DNA from: Pseudomonas sp. | Lineage (GTDB): Bacteria > Pseudomonadota > Gammaproteobacteria > Pseudomonadales > Pseudomonadaceae | Reading direction: 5' to 3' | NCBI GenBank assembly: GCA_003488145.1 | Contig: DNMQ01000379.1 | Span: forward strand, 1 to 7,132 | Length of the DNA stretch: 7,132 bases | Shown: in pieces, positions 1 through 7,064 of the stretch | Layout: each line of letters starts with the position of its first letter | Numbering within the stretch: the stretch's first letter is position 1 | Position numbers and translations under genes: made by a program | Notes under the pieces: generated by a model | Told to the model about the DNA's origin: nothing | The model's database searches: none | Seen by the model: the letters and a program-made list of their open reading frames with translations, nothing else

Positions 1-402
1 GGCTATCAGTGCTGGGGCATTGAGTTCATTTCCCAGGGGCGGCATTCACTGCTGCGAGTCTATATCGATCATGCCAACGGCATTCTCATCGACGATTGCG
101 AAAAGGTGAGTCGTCAGCTGAGTGGCGTGCTCGATGTGGAAGATCCGATCAGCGTGGACTACACCCTTGAGGTTTCTTCTCCCGGTATGGATAGGCCCCT
201 GTTCACCATTGAACAGTACGTGGCCCATGTCGGTGATCAGGTAAAAATTAAGCTGCGCTCGCCCTTCGAGGGCAGGCGCAATTTCCAGGGTCTTCTCCGT
301 GGGGTGGAAGAGCAGGATGTCGTGGTGCTGGTGGATGACCATGAATACCTGCTGCCGATCGACATGATCGATAAGGCCAACATAATTCCCCGTTTTGACT
401 GA
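1..402 (+). CDS. rimP: Ribosome maturation factor RimP, 3' part (N-terminus outside window)
   Basis: RimP binds the free 30S subunit in the cytoplasm and helps its late assembly. Frame 1 is open from the first base and gives 133 residues ending in FD and a TGA at 400-402. RimP proteins are usually about 150 residues, so roughly the first 19 are missing. The fragment contains the family signature [11 protein letters not shown] at fragment residues 57-67, which joins the N-terminal alpha/beta domain to the C-terminal SH3-like domain. The latter is seen as [19 protein letters not shown] and a terminal hydrophobic strand region. An internal ATG at 106 would split the N-terminal domain and is not the real start. 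Its position directly upstream of nusA is the classic rimP-nusA-infB order. Identification is firm; only the start is unseen. Confidence 0.96.
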   Translation, partial: GYQCWGIEFISQGRHSLLRVYIDHANGILIDDCEKVSRQLSGVLDVEDPISVDYTLEVSSPGMDRPLFTIEQYVAHVGDQVKIKLRSPFEGRRNFQGLLRGVEEQDVVVLVDDHEYLLPIDMIDKANIIPRFD

Positions 403-439
403 GAGCGGATCCCGCGGACCCCAATGGATTGCGAAAGGC

Positions 440-443
440 GAGG
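440..443 (+). promoter_or_regulatory. Ribosome binding site of nusA
   Basis: GAGG at 440-443 lies six bases before the ATG at 450, within a purine-rich stretch starting near 433. It supports ATG 450 over the in-frame TTG at 429, which would add seven basic residues not expected in NusA. The rimP-nusA gap (403-449) shows no obvious terminator, consistent with cotranscription. Confidence 0.6.
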
Positions 444-449
444 CGTACG

Positions 450-1931
450 ATGAGCAAAGAAGTACTGCTGGTTGTGGAGTCGGTGTCCAATGAAAAGGGC
501 GTACCGGCAAGTGTGATTTTCGAGGCGCTGGAGCTGGCTTTGGCCACGGCTACCAAGAAGCGCTACGAGGACGAAGTTGATCTGCGTGTGGAAATCAATC
601 GCCACAATGGCAGCTACGAATCCTTCCGTCGCTGGACTGTCGTAGACGATGAGCATTTCGATGATCCAGCCCATCAGCTGGCGCTCGATCAGGCTCAGGC
701 GCGCAATCCCGACGCCAAGCTCGGTGATGTGTTCGAAGAGAAAATCGAGTCCATCGAGTTCGGCCGTATCGCCGCGCAGACCGCCAAGCAGGTCATCGTG
801 CAGAAAGTGCGCGAGGCCGAGCGTGCGCAGGTGGTAGAAGCCTATCGTGATCGTCTGGGTGAGATCATCTCCGGCACGGTCAAGAAAGTGACCCGCGATA
901 GCGTTATCGTCGACCTCGGCAATAACGCCGAAGCGTTGCTGGCTCGTGAAGACATCATTGCGCGTGAAACCTTCCGCGTCGGTGCCCGTGTTCGCGCACT
1001 GCTCAAGGAAATTCGCACTGAGAACCGCGGCCCGCAGTTGATTCTGTCGCGTACTGCGCCGCAGATGCTGATCGAGCTGTTCCGCATCGAAGTGCCAGAA
1101 ATCGCCGAAGGCCTCATTGAGGTCATGGGTGCGTCGCGTGATCCTGGTTCGCGGGCCAAGATCGCCGTTCGCTCCAAGGACAAGCGCATCGATCCGCAAG
1201 GCGCCTGCATCGGCATGCGCGGTTCGCGGGTTCAGGCCGTCTCTGGCGAAATCGGCGGCGAGCGCGTCGATATCGTCCTGTGGGATGAGAACCCGGCTCA
1301 GTTTGTCATCAATGCGATGGCTCCGGCTGAAGTGGCCGCGATCATCGTCGACGAAGACGCTCACGCCATGGATATCGCGGTTGCCGAAGACAATCTGGCG
1401 CAGGCGATCGGCCGTGGCGGTCAGAATGTGCGTCTGGCCAGTCAGCTTAGTGGTTGGACGCTCAACGTCATGACTGAAGCGGACATCCAGGCCAAGCAGC
1501 AGGAAGAAACCGGTGACATCCTGCGCAACTTCATTGATGAGTTGGACGTTGATGAGGAACTTGCACAGGTGCTGGTGGAAGAGGGCTTCACCTCCCTCGA
1601 AGAGATTGCCTATGTCCCCATGGAGGAAATGCTTGGCATCGAAGGCTTCGACGAAGACATCGTCAATGAGCTGCGTACGCGGGCCAAAGATCGCCTGCTG
1701 ACCAAGGCCATCGCCAACGAGGAGAAGCTTGCGGATGCTCAGCCGGCTGAAGATCTGCTGGCACTCGATGGCATGGATAAAGAACTGGCGGTCGAGTTGG
1801 CCGTGCGGGGAGTCATCACCCGCGAAGACCTGGCCGAGCAGTCCATAGACGACCTGCTCGACATAGACGGCATCGATGAAGAACGTGCCGGCAAGCTGAT
1901 CATGGCCGCCCGAGCCCATTGGTTCGAGTAA
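450..1931 (+). CDS. nusA: Transcription termination/antitermination factor NusA
   Basis: NusA binds RNA polymerase and nascent RNA. It modulates pausing, intrinsic termination and Rho- or N-type antitermination, and takes part in rRNA antitermination complexes. The start [17 protein letters not shown] gives 493 residues, the length I expect for Pseudomonas NusA. Domains in order: an N-terminal RNAP-binding domain (about 1-125); an S1 domain (about 135-200, with [17 protein letters not shown]); KH1 with its GMRG loop at 255-258; KH2 with GRGG at 321-324. Two C-terminal acidic helix-hairpin-helix repeats follow (about 362-417 and 435-490), with the parallel signatures [15 protein letters not shown] and [15 protein letters not shown]. 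These acidic repeats are typical of gammaproteobacterial NusA; in E. coli they contact the alpha subunit CTD and mask RNA binding. It sits 47 bases after rimP and 28 before infB. No anomaly was seen. Confidence 0.98.
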   Translation: MSKEVLLVVESVSNEKGVPASVIFEALELALATATKKRYEDEVDLRVEINRHNGSYESFRRWTVVDDEHFDDPAHQLALDQAQARNPDAKLGDVFEEKIESIEFGRIAAQTAKQVIVQKVREAERAQVVEAYRDRLGEIISGTVKKVTRDSVIVDLGNNAEALLAREDIIARETFRVGARVRALLKEIRTENRGPQLILSRTAPQMLIELFRIEVPEIAEGLIEVMGASRDPGSRAKIAVRSKDKRIDPQGACIGMRGSRVQAVSGEIGGERVDIVLWDENPAQFVINAMAPAEVAAIIVDEDAHAMDIAVAEDNLAQAIGRGGQNVRLASQLSGWTLNVMTEADIQAKQQEETGDILRNFIDELDVDEELAQVLVEEGFTSLEEIAYVPMEEMLGIEGFDEDIVNELRTRAKDRLLTKAIANEEKLADAQPAEDLLALDGMDKELAVELAVRGVITREDLAEQSIDDLLDIDGIDEERAGKLIMAARAHWFE

Positions 1932-1946
1932 GTAATTAGCGGCCTG

Positions 1947-1951
1947 AGGAG
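1947..1951 (+). promoter_or_regulatory. Ribosome binding site of infB
   Basis: AGGAG at 1947-1951 lies eight bases before the ATG at 1960. This decides the start against the nearby ATG at 1956, which is in another frame. ATG 1960 gives the conserved IF2 N-terminus [11 protein letters not shown]. Confidence 0.75.
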
Positions 1952-1959
1952 AGAAATGC

Positions 1960-4461
1960 ATGACGCAAGTCACGGTGAAAGAACTGGCCCAGGTGGTCGA
2001 CACACCGGTCGAGCGACTGCTTCAGCAGATGCGTGAGGCAGGACTGTCGCACACCAGCGCCGAGCAAGTAGTGACCGATAACGAGAAGCAGGCCCTGTTG
2101 GCCCATTTGAAAAGCAGCCATGGGGCGAAAGTGGACGAGCCGCGCAAGATCACCTTGCAGCGCAAGACCACTACCAAACTCAAGGTTGGCGGTAGTAAGA
2201 CCATCAGCGTTGAAGTGCGCAAGAAGAAGACCTTCGTCAAGCGCAGCGCCGAGGAAATCGAAGCCGAACAGCGTCGCGAAGCCGAGGAGCAACGCGCGGC
2301 TGAAGAGGCTGCTCGCCTGAAGGCCGAGCAGGACGCGCGCGAGCGTGTCGAAGAAGAAGCACGCCGTCAGGCTGAGTCGGTCAAGCCTCAGGGCGAGGCC
2401 TCTACGCCAGCAGCTGTTGAGCCGGCGGTGAGCGCCGAACCTGCACCGGTTGCGGTCGAGCCTGTAGCTCCTGCGCCTGAGCGTAAGAAGGAAGAGCCTC
2501 GTCGTGTCGAGAAGCCACGCAGTGATGACGACGAGCGTCGTGATCGCAAGCATGCGCAGCATCGTCCTTCGCTCAAGACCAAGGCTCCGCTGGCGCGTAC
2601 CGTACGTACCGGTGAAGACGAGGCCGATGGTTTCCGTCGCGGCGGTCGCGGCAAGTCCAAGCTCAAGAAGCGTAACCAGCATGGGTTCCAGAGCCCAACA
2701 GGACCTGTAGTGCGCGAAGTGTCGATCGGCGAAACCATCACTGTGGCCGAACTGGCCCAGCAGATGTCGGTGAAAGCGGCCGAAGTCATCAAGTTCATGT
2801 TCAAGATGGGCTCGCCCGTCACCATCAACCAGGTGCTGGATCAGGAAACTGCTCAGCTGGTTGCCGAAGAACTGGGCCACAAGGTCAAGCTGGTCAGCGA
2901 CAACGCTCTGGAAGAGCAGTTGGCCGAGCTGCTGAAGTTCGAAGGTGAGTCGGTCTCGCGTGCGCCGGTCGTGACCGTGATGGGGCACGTTGACCATGGC
3001 AAGACCTCGCTGCTCGACTACATTCGTCGCGCCAAGGTGGCTGTCGGCGAGGCTGGTGGTATCACCCAGCATATCGGTGCCTATCACGTGGAAACCGAGC
3101 GTGGCATGGTCACTTTCCTCGACACCCCTGGTCACGCGGCGTTTACCGCCATGCGTGCTCGTGGTGCCAAGGCCACCGACATCGTGATCCTGGTGGTCGC
3201 GGCGGATGACGGCGTGATGCCTCAGACGCAGGAAGCCGTCCAGCACGCCAAAGCTGCCGGCGTACCGATCGTGGTCGCGGTGAACAAGATCGACAAGCCG
3301 GATGCGAATCCGGACAACATCAAGAACGGCCTGGGCGCGCTCGACGTGATTCCGGAAGAGTGGGGCGGCGACACGCCGTTCATTCCGGTCTCCGCGAAGA
3401 TGGGTACCGGCGTCGACGAACTGCTCGAAGCCGTTCTGCTGCAGGCCGAGCTCCTCGAGCTCAAGGCAACGCCGTCTGCGCCTGGTCGCGGTGTGGTGGT
3501 CGAGTCGCGCCTTGACAAGGGTCGCGGTCCGGTAGCCACCGTGCTGGTTCAGGACGGTACCCTGCGTCAGGGTGACATGGTCCTGTGTGGCGTCAACTTC
3601 GGTCGCGTTCGTGCGATGCTCGACGAGAACGGCAAGCCTGTGAAGGAAGCCGGTCCGTCGATTCCGGTCGAGATCCTCGGCCTGGATGGTACGCCGGAAG
3701 CCGGTGACGACCTGACCGTTGTGGCCGACGAGAAGAAGGCCCGTGAAGTTGCGTTGTTCCGCCAGGGCAAGTTCCGCGAAGTGAAACTGGCTCGTGCCCA
3801 TGCCGGCAAGCTGGAGAACATCTTCGAGACCATGGGTCAGGACGAGAAGAAGACGCTCAACATCGTGCTCAAGGCAGACGTGCGCGGCTCGCTCGAAGCG
3901 CTGCAGGGCTCTCTCAACGGCCTGGGCAACGACGAAGTGCAGGTTCGTGTGGTGGGTGGCGGTGTCGGTGGTATCACCGAATCCGATGCCAACCTCGCAC
4001 TGGCCTCCAACGCCGTGCTGTTCGGCTTCAACGTTCGGGCTGATGCGGGGGCGCGCAAGATCGTCGAGGCCGAAGGTCTGGACATGCGCTACTACAACGT
4101 CATCTACGACATCATTGAGGACGTCAAGAAGGCGCTCACCGGTATGCTCGGTAGCGACGTTCGCGAGAACATCCTCGGCATCGCCGAAGTTCGTGACGTG
4201 TTCCGCTCGCCGAAGTTCGGCGCCATCGCCGGTTGCATGGTCACCGAGGGCTTGGTGCATCGCAATCGCCCGATCCGCGTCCTGCGCGACGATGTCGTCA
4301 TCTTCGAAGGCGAGCTGGAATCGCTGCGCCGCTTCAAGGATGACGTCGCGGAAGTCCGTGCCGGCATGGAGTGTGGTATCGGCGTGAAGAGCTACAACGA
4401 CGTCAAGGTCGGCGACAAGATCGAAGTGTTCGAGAAGGTCGAAGTGGCGCGTTCGCTGTAA
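1960..4461 (+). CDS. infB: Translation initiation factor IF-2
   Basis: IF2 is the GTPase that brings fMet-tRNA to the 30S subunit and promotes 50S joining. The product has 833 residues, close to the roughly 840 I recall for Pseudomonas IF2. Residues 1-50 form a first IF2_N helical module. Residues 95-245 form a charged linker of low complexity, rich in Glu, Arg, Ala and Pro, which is poorly conserved in the family. Residues 253-312 form a second IF2_N module. The GTPase domain shows G1 GHVDHGKT 342-349, G2 GGITQH 366-371, G3 DTPGH 388-392, G4 NKID 442-445 and G5 SAK 478-480, all intact; His392 of DTPGH is present. Domain II starts near 508, then domain III, and the fMet-tRNA-binding C-terminal domain ends in [12 protein letters not shown]. 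It follows nusA closely. The downstream gap of 102 bases contains an inverted repeat. Confidence 0.98.
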   Translation: MTQVTVKELAQVVDTPVERLLQQMREAGLSHTSAEQVVTDNEKQALLAHLKSSHGAKVDEPRKITLQRKTTTKLKVGGSKTISVEVRKKKTFVKRSAEEIEAEQRREAEEQRAAEEAARLKAEQDARERVEEEARRQAESVKPQGEASTPAAVEPAVSAEPAPVAVEPVAPAPERKKEEPRRVEKPRSDDDERRDRKHAQHRPSLKTKAPLARTVRTGEDEADGFRRGGRGKSKLKKRNQHGFQSPTGPVVREVSIGETITVAELAQQMSVKAAEVIKFMFKMGSPVTINQVLDQETAQLVAEELGHKVKLVSDNALEEQLAELLKFEGESVSRAPVVTVMGHVDHGKTSLLDYIRRAKVAVGEAGGITQHIGAYHVETERGMVTFLDTPGHAAFTAMRARGAKATDIVILVVAADDGVMPQTQEAVQHAKAAGVPIVVAVNKIDKPDANPDNIKNGLGALDVIPEEWGGDTPFIPVSAKMGTGVDELLEAVLLQAELLELKATPSAPGRGVVVESRLDKGRGPVATVLVQDGTLRQGDMVLCGVNFGRVRAMLDENGKPVKEAGPSIPVEILGLDGTPEAGDDLTVVADEKKAREVALFRQGKFREVKLARAHAGKLENIFETMGQDEKKTLNIVLKADVRGSLEALQGSLNGLGNDEVQVRVVGGGVGGITESDANLALASNAVLFGFNVRADAGARKIVEAEGLDMRYYNVIYDIIEDVKKALTGMLGSDVRENILGIAEVRDVFRSPKFGAIAGCMVTEGLVHRNRPIRVLRDDVVIFEGELESLRRFKDDVAEVRAGMECGIGVKSYNDVKVGDKIEVFEKVEVARSL

Positions 4462-4473
4462 GCAAGCGTCAAT

Positions 4474-4542
4474 CTGAAAGCTGGAAGCAAGGAGTCGGTG
4501 CCCGCCTGAATGCGGTCACTGCTTCGAGCTTCCAGCTTTCGG
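4474..4542 (+). repeat. Palindromic element copy A between infB and rbfA
   Basis: A perfect 13-base inverted repeat, GAAAGCTGGAAGC at 4476-4488 and GCTTCCAGCTTTC at 4528-4540, extends outward by a G-U (4475/4541) and a C-G pair (4474/4542). The 39-base interior holds a second hairpin: 4498-4505 pairs with 4512-4519 with one C/T mismatch (CCGC against GCGG at its core). TTTT at 4544-4547 follows the stem, so as RNA it resembles a weak intrinsic terminator or attenuator. The right arm is nearly the same as that of the element at 6272-6350. The shape is that of a REP-like palindrome, but I cannot assign it to a named family. Confidence 0.75.
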
Positions 4543-4552
4543 CTTTTAAACG

Positions 4553-4557
4553 GGTGG
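4553..4557 (+). promoter_or_regulatory. Weak ribosome binding site of rbfA
   Basis: GGTGG at 4553-4557, six bases before ATG 4564, is the only Shine-Dalgarno-like sequence here. It supports [11 protein letters not shown] as the start. The in-frame ATG at 4510 lies inside the palindromic element and would add 18 residues absent from the family. Confidence 0.5.
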
Positions 4558-4563
4558 AAATTT

Positions 4564-4953
4564 ATGGCCAAAGAATTCAGTCGTACCCAGCGTATCGGCG
4601 ATCAGATGCAGCGCGAACTGGCGCTGCTCATTCAGCGTGAGATCAAGGATCCGCGTTTGGGTCTGGTCACCATCACTGCGGTCGACGTCAGTCGTGATCT
4701 TTCCCACGCGAAGATCTTCATCACCATCATGGGGCAAGATGACGACCAGGAGGCGGTCAAGGGCAACCTGCGCATCCTTAACGACGCTGCCGGATTCCTG
4801 CGCATGCAGCTGGGCAAGAGCATGAAGCTGCGCACTGTTCCGCAACTGCATTTCAACTACGACGCCAGCATTCGTCGTGGTGTCGAGTTGAGCTCGCTGA
4901 TCGAGCGCGCAGTGGCGGAAGATCGCAAGCACAGCGACGAGCGCGGAGAATAA
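4564..4953 (+). CDS. rbfA: 30S ribosome-binding factor RbfA
   Basis: RbfA binds the 30S subunit near helix 1 and the 3' minor domain of 16S rRNA. It helps late maturation and is needed for cold adaptation in E. coli. The product has 129 residues, the usual size, and is a single KH-like domain. The start [19 protein letters not shown] is typical. [25 protein letters not shown] at residues 29-53 is the conserved strand region (the best-known part is DPRLG). NDAAGFLR at 73-80 is the helix-kink-helix that replaces the GxxG loop, and LRTVPQLHF follows. The charged tail [13 protein letters not shown] is expected to be flexible. Its stop is two bases before the truB GTG, so the pair is probably translationally coupled. 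It may be controlled in part by the palindromic structure just upstream, but that is inference. Confidence 0.97.
   Translation: MAKEFSRTQRIGDQMQRELALLIQREIKDPRLGLVTITAVDVSRDLSHAKIFITIMGQDDDQEAVKGNLRILNDAAGFLRMQLGKSMKLRTVPQLHFNYDASIRRGVELSSLIERAVAEDRKHSDERGE
4945..4948 (+). promoter_or_regulatory. Ribosome binding site of truB inside the rbfA 3' end
   Basis: GGAG at 4945-4948 lies in the last codons of rbfA, seven bases before the GTG at 4956. It supports the GTG start and suggests coupling: ribosomes finishing rbfA can restart on truB. Confidence 0.6.
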
Positions 4954-4955
4954 GC

Positions 4956-5873
4956 GTGGCACAGGTCAAGCGTGTACGCCGTAACGTCAATGGCATCATC
5001 CTGCTCGACAAGCCGCGCGGGTTCACCTCCAATGCTGCGTTGCAGAAGGTCCGTTGGTTGCTCAACGCGGAAAAAGCTGGGCATACCGGAAGTCTCGACC
5101 CTCTTGCCACTGGTGTGTTGCCGCTGTGTTTTGGCGAGGCCACCAAGTTCTCGCAGTATCTTCTGGACGCGGACAAGGCCTACGAGACGGTCATGCAGCT
5201 GGGGGTCACGACGTCCACTGCTGATGCCGAAGGTGAGGTTCTGGAGCGCAAGCCGGTAGCGGTTACCGTCGAGCAGTTGGAGGCGCTGTTGCCGCAGTTT
5301 CGCGGTGACATCCTGCAGGTGCCGCCGATGTATTCGGCACTCAAGCGCGATGGCCAGCCGCTGTACAAACTGGCGCGTGCCGGAGAGGTGGTGGAGCGCG
5401 AGCCGCGTTCTGTTAATATTGCGCGCTTGGAGTTGCTCTCGCTTGACGGCGACAAGGCGCGACTGGCCGTTGCATGCAGCAAAGGCACCTATATCCGCAC
5501 CTTGGTCGAAGACATCGGCCAGTTGCTCGGCTGTGGAGCGCACGTTGCCGAGCTGCGGCGAACCCAGGCCGGGCCGTTCGACCTGTCGCAGACGGTAACG
5601 CTCGAAACGCTTGAGCAGTTGCATGGTGAGGGTGGTGCCGAGGCGCTGGATAGTCTCTTGCAACCGGTGGACAGCGGGCTTGAGCATTGGCCGTTGTTGC
5701 AGCTGTCCGAGCACAGTGCCTATTACTGGCTGCATGGACAACCGGTGCGGGCGCCAGAAGCTCCCAAGTACGGCATGGTTCGCGTACAGGATAACAATGG
5801 TCGCTTCATCGGTATCGGTGAAGTGAGCGAAGACGGGCGCATCGCGCCACGTCGGTTGATTCGGTCGGAATGA
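4956..5873 (+). CDS. truB: tRNA pseudouridine(55) synthase TruB
   Basis: TruB turns U55 of the T-psi-C loop of most tRNAs into pseudouridine and also acts as a tRNA-folding chaperone. The product has 305 residues and starts with GTG (read as [20 protein letters not shown]). Motif I is [13 protein letters not shown] at 13-25. Motif II is [15 protein letters not shown] at 42-56, with the catalytic Asp48 at the same number as in E. coli. Tyr76 in DKAYE, the base-stacking residue, is present. YSALKRDG at 126-133 and [13 protein letters not shown] at 176-188 complete the core; Tyr179 and Arg181 match the conserved active-site residues. The region from about 245 to the end fits the C-terminal PUA-like domain. 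All catalytic residues are intact. The stop TGA lies inside the left arm of an inverted repeat that spans the truB-rpsO gap. Confidence 0.97.
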   Translation: MAQVKRVRRNVNGIILLDKPRGFTSNAALQKVRWLLNAEKAGHTGSLDPLATGVLPLCFGEATKFSQYLLDADKAYETVMQLGVTTSTADAEGEVLERKPVAVTVEQLEALLPQFRGDILQVPPMYSALKRDGQPLYKLARAGEVVEREPRSVNIARLELLSLDGDKARLAVACSKGTYIRTLVEDIGQLLGCGAHVAELRRTQAGPFDLSQTVTLETLEQLHGEGGAEALDSLLQPVDSGLEHWPLLQLSEHSAYYWLHGQPVRAPEAPKYGMVRVQDNNGRFIGIGEVSEDGRIAPRRLIRSE

Positions 5874-5940
5874 CCGTTACGCGGCGCGTTCGCGCGTTGC
5901 GTCAGAGGGTGGCTGTCAGCAGGCACGGTCATTTCTCTTT
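5867..5940 (+). terminator. Possible terminator or attenuator between truB and rpsO
   Basis: A perfect nine-base inverted repeat, AATGACCGT at 5869-5877 and ACGGTCATT at 5925-5933, extends by a G-U and a G-C pair (5868/5934, 5867/5935). A pyrimidine run, TCTCTTT, follows to 5940. Within the 47-base interior a GC-rich hairpin forms: 5879-5883 with 5898-5902, then 5884-5888 with 5891-5895, leaving a two-base bulge. The long interior is not typical of an intrinsic terminator, so this could be an attenuator or processing site. In E. coli a promoter for rpsO lies in this gap, but no convincing one is seen here. Confidence 0.4.
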
Positions 5941-5948
5941 ACTAAACA

Positions 5949-5980
5949 CGGGATGATTCCCGGCCTGTTCACTCAAGGAG
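5949..5980 (+). promoter_or_regulatory. rpsO leader: hairpin and strong ribosome binding site
   Basis: A five-base-pair hairpin (CGGGA 5949-5953 with TCCCG 5958-5962, loop TGAT) lies just upstream of a strong Shine-Dalgarno AAGGAG at 5975-5980, seven bases before ATG 5988. In E. coli, S15 represses its own translation by binding a structured rpsO leader. Whether this short hairpin plays such a role is inference; the full E. coli pseudoknot is not evident. Confidence 0.45.
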
Positions 5981-5987
5981 CCCTATC

Positions 5988-6257
5988 ATGGCACTGAGCG
6001 TTGAAGAAAAAGCCCAGATCGTTAACGAGTACAAGCAAGCTGAAGGCGATACCGGTTCTCCGGAAGTGCAGGTAGCCCTGCTGACCGCCAACATCAACAA
6101 GCTGCAGGACCACTTCAAGGCCAACGGCAAAGACCACCACTCGCGTCGTGGTCTGATCCGCATGGTCAACCAGCGCCGCAAGCTGCTGGATTACCTGAAG
6201 GGTAAGGACACCACTCGTTACAGCACCCTGATCGGTCGTCTGGGTCTGCGTCGCTAA
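5988..6257 (+). CDS. rpsO: 30S ribosomal protein S15
   Basis: S15 is a primary binder of the central domain of 16S rRNA (three-way junction of helices 20-22), orders the platform for S6-S18, and contacts 23S rRNA in an intersubunit bridge. The product has 89 residues, the usual length. The conserved rRNA-contact segments are [13 protein letters not shown] at 21-33 and DHHSRRGL at 49-56. The basic C-terminal helices follow ([11 protein letters not shown] 61-71) and the end is IGRLGLRR. The start ATG has a strong Shine-Dalgarno. rpsO is followed by pnp, as in most gammaproteobacteria, with a large palindromic structure between them. No anomaly was seen in the coding part. Confidence 0.98.
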   Translation: MALSVEEKAQIVNEYKQAEGDTGSPEVQVALLTANINKLQDHFKANGKDHHSRRGLIRMVNQRRKLLDYLKGKDTTRYSTLIGRLGLRR

Positions 6258-6271
6258 GACGCGCCCGCGCT

Positions 6272-6350
6272 GGAAGCCGGAAGCTGGAAGCCTGAAGTTG
6301 AAAGTGGGATATCCCCTCGATCAGCTTCGGTCTTCCAGCTTTTGGCTTTC
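6272..6350 (+). repeat. Long palindromic element copy B between rpsO and pnp
   Basis: Bases 6272-6290 pair with 6332-6350 over 19 consecutive positions (16 Watson-Crick and 3 G-U as RNA). The stem continues through 6291-6292 with 6329-6330 and 6294-6301 with 6321-6328, with only T6293 and T6331 bulged. That is about 29 pairs in a 79-base element. The 19-base loop contains the palindrome GGGATATCCC at 6306-6315. It begins 14 bases past the rpsO stop. Its right arm matches copy A after infB at 23 of 26 positions. As RNA it could protect the rpsO 3' end, attenuate transcription into pnp, or be an RNase III substrate. Confidence 0.8.
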
Positions 6351-6352
6351 TT

Positions 6353-6387
6353 GCAGGCCGTTCCGGGCCGACTCCCGGGCGTTCTGC
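6353..6387 (+). promoter_or_regulatory. Second hairpin in the pnp leader
   Basis: CCGGG at 6363-6367 pairs with CCCGG at 6374-6378 around a six-base loop. After an imperfect internal part, GCAG at 6353-6356 pairs with CTGC at 6384-6387. The hairpin starts two bases after palindromic element copy B and ends 35 bases before the pnp GTG. The E. coli pnp leader also has tandem stem-loops and is cut by RNase III as part of PNPase autocontrol; the same role here is inference. Confidence 0.4.
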
Positions 6388-6411
6388 CAATTTCCCCAAG
6401 GCAACAAAGAG

Positions 6412-6416
6412 AAGGA
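6412..6416 (+). promoter_or_regulatory. Ribosome binding site of pnp
   Basis: AAGGA at 6412-6416 lies six bases before GTG 6423. This supports the GTG start, which gives the conserved beginning [12 protein letters not shown], over upstream in-frame starts such as the ATG-equivalent near 6342 inside the palindromic element. Confidence 0.65.
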
Positions 6417-6422
6417 AAAACC

Positions 6423-7064
6423 GTGAATCCGGTAATCAAGAAGTTTCAATTCGGTCAGTCGACCGTAACCCTGGAAACGGGTCGTATCGCTCGCCAGGCC
6501 TCCGGCGCAGTGCTGGTCACCGTCGATGACGACGTCACCGTGCTGGTAAGCGTGGTCGGTGCCAAGACCGCCGATCCGAGCAAGGGGTTCTTCCCGCTCT
6601 CCGTGCATTACCAGGAGAAGACCTACGCAGCCGGCAAGATCCCTGGCGGCTTCTTCAAGCGGGAGGCACGTCCTTCCGAGAAGGAAACCCTGACCTCTCG
6701 CCTGATCGATCGTCCGATCCGTCCGCTGTTTCCGGAAGGTTTCCAGAACGAAGTGCAGGTCATCTGTACCGTCGTTTCCACCAGCAAGAAGACTGATCCG
6801 GACATCGCCGCGATGATCGGTACTTCGGCCGCCCTGGCTGTTTCCGGTATTCCGTTCGACGGCCCGATCGGCGCGGCACGCGTGGCCTTCCATCCGGAAA
6901 CCGGCTACCTGCTGAACCCGAACTACGAGCAGCTCAAGGCCTCCGGCCTGGACATGGTCGTGGCCGGCACCAAGGATGCCGTTCTGATGGTCGAGCCGGA
7001 AGCTAAGGAGCCGACCGAAGACCAGATGCTGGGCGCTGTGCTGTTCGCCCATGACGAGTTCTAG
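6423..7064 (+). CDS. pnp: Polyribonucleotide nucleotidyltransferase (PNPase), N-terminal part ending at an in-frame amber codon
   Basis: PNPase degrades RNA 3' to 5' by phosphorolysis, can add 3' tails, and is a core part of the RNA degradosome. The GTG start gives [20 protein letters not shown]. The first RNase PH domain covers about residues 1-140, with [20 protein letters not shown] at 55-74 and the [31 protein letters not shown] block at 77-107. The helical linker domain begins after about 145. The frame stops at TAG 7062-7064 after DEF, giving 213 residues, whereas full PNPase is about 700. The lost part would include the second, catalytic RNase PH domain, KH and S1. The frame resumes homology directly after the TAG, and the family has Gln (CAG or CAA) there, so one C-to-T change explains it. 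Residue 82 is Ala where the family motif normally has Gly. Confidence 0.93.
   Translation: MNPVIKKFQFGQSTVTLETGRIARQASGAVLVTVDDDVTVLVSVVGAKTADPSKGFFPLSVHYQEKTYAAGKIPGGFFKREARPSEKETLTSRLIDRPIRPLFPEGFQNEVQVICTVVSTSKKTDPDIAAMIGTSAALAVSGIPFDGPIGAARVAFHPETGYLLNPNYEQLKASGLDMVVAGTKDAVLMVEPEAKEPTEDQMLGAVLFAHDEF

Noticed and set aside
429..449. Upstream in-frame TTG start for nusA
   Set aside because: It adds MRKARRT, which is not part of NusA, and ATG 450 has a well-placed GAGG.
237..2003. 588-codon open frame on the minus strand opposite rimP and nusA
   Set aside because: Same reasoning: it mirrors nusA codon bias, spans a gene boundary, and its His/Asp/Leu-rich product resembles no family I know.
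3448..3462. GAGCTC-CTC-GAGCTC symmetric stretch inside infB
   Set aside because: It is explained by the codons of a conserved ELLEL peptide in the GTPase-domain II junction, so the symmetry is likely coincidental.
1936..4260. 774-codon open frame on the minus strand opposite infB
   Set aside because: It lies antisense to a clearly conserved gene. Long antisense frames are common in GC-rich genes with strong third-position bias. The translation shows no recognisable domain and there is no ribosome site or operon context.
4510..4563. Upstream in-frame ATG for rbfA
   Set aside because: It lies in the palindromic element, has no Shine-Dalgarno, and adds 18 residues that RbfA lacks.
5940..5945. 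TACTAA as a -10 box for an rpsO promoter
   Set aside because: No acceptable -35 lies 16-18 bases upstream (around 5917-5922 reads CAGCAG), so a sigma-70 promoter is not supported from sequence alone.
6272..6350. Insertion sequence or MITE with target-site duplication
   Set aside because: I could not find convincing flanking direct repeats, and the arms are a hairpin rather than separated terminal repeats, so I call it a palindromic repeat only.
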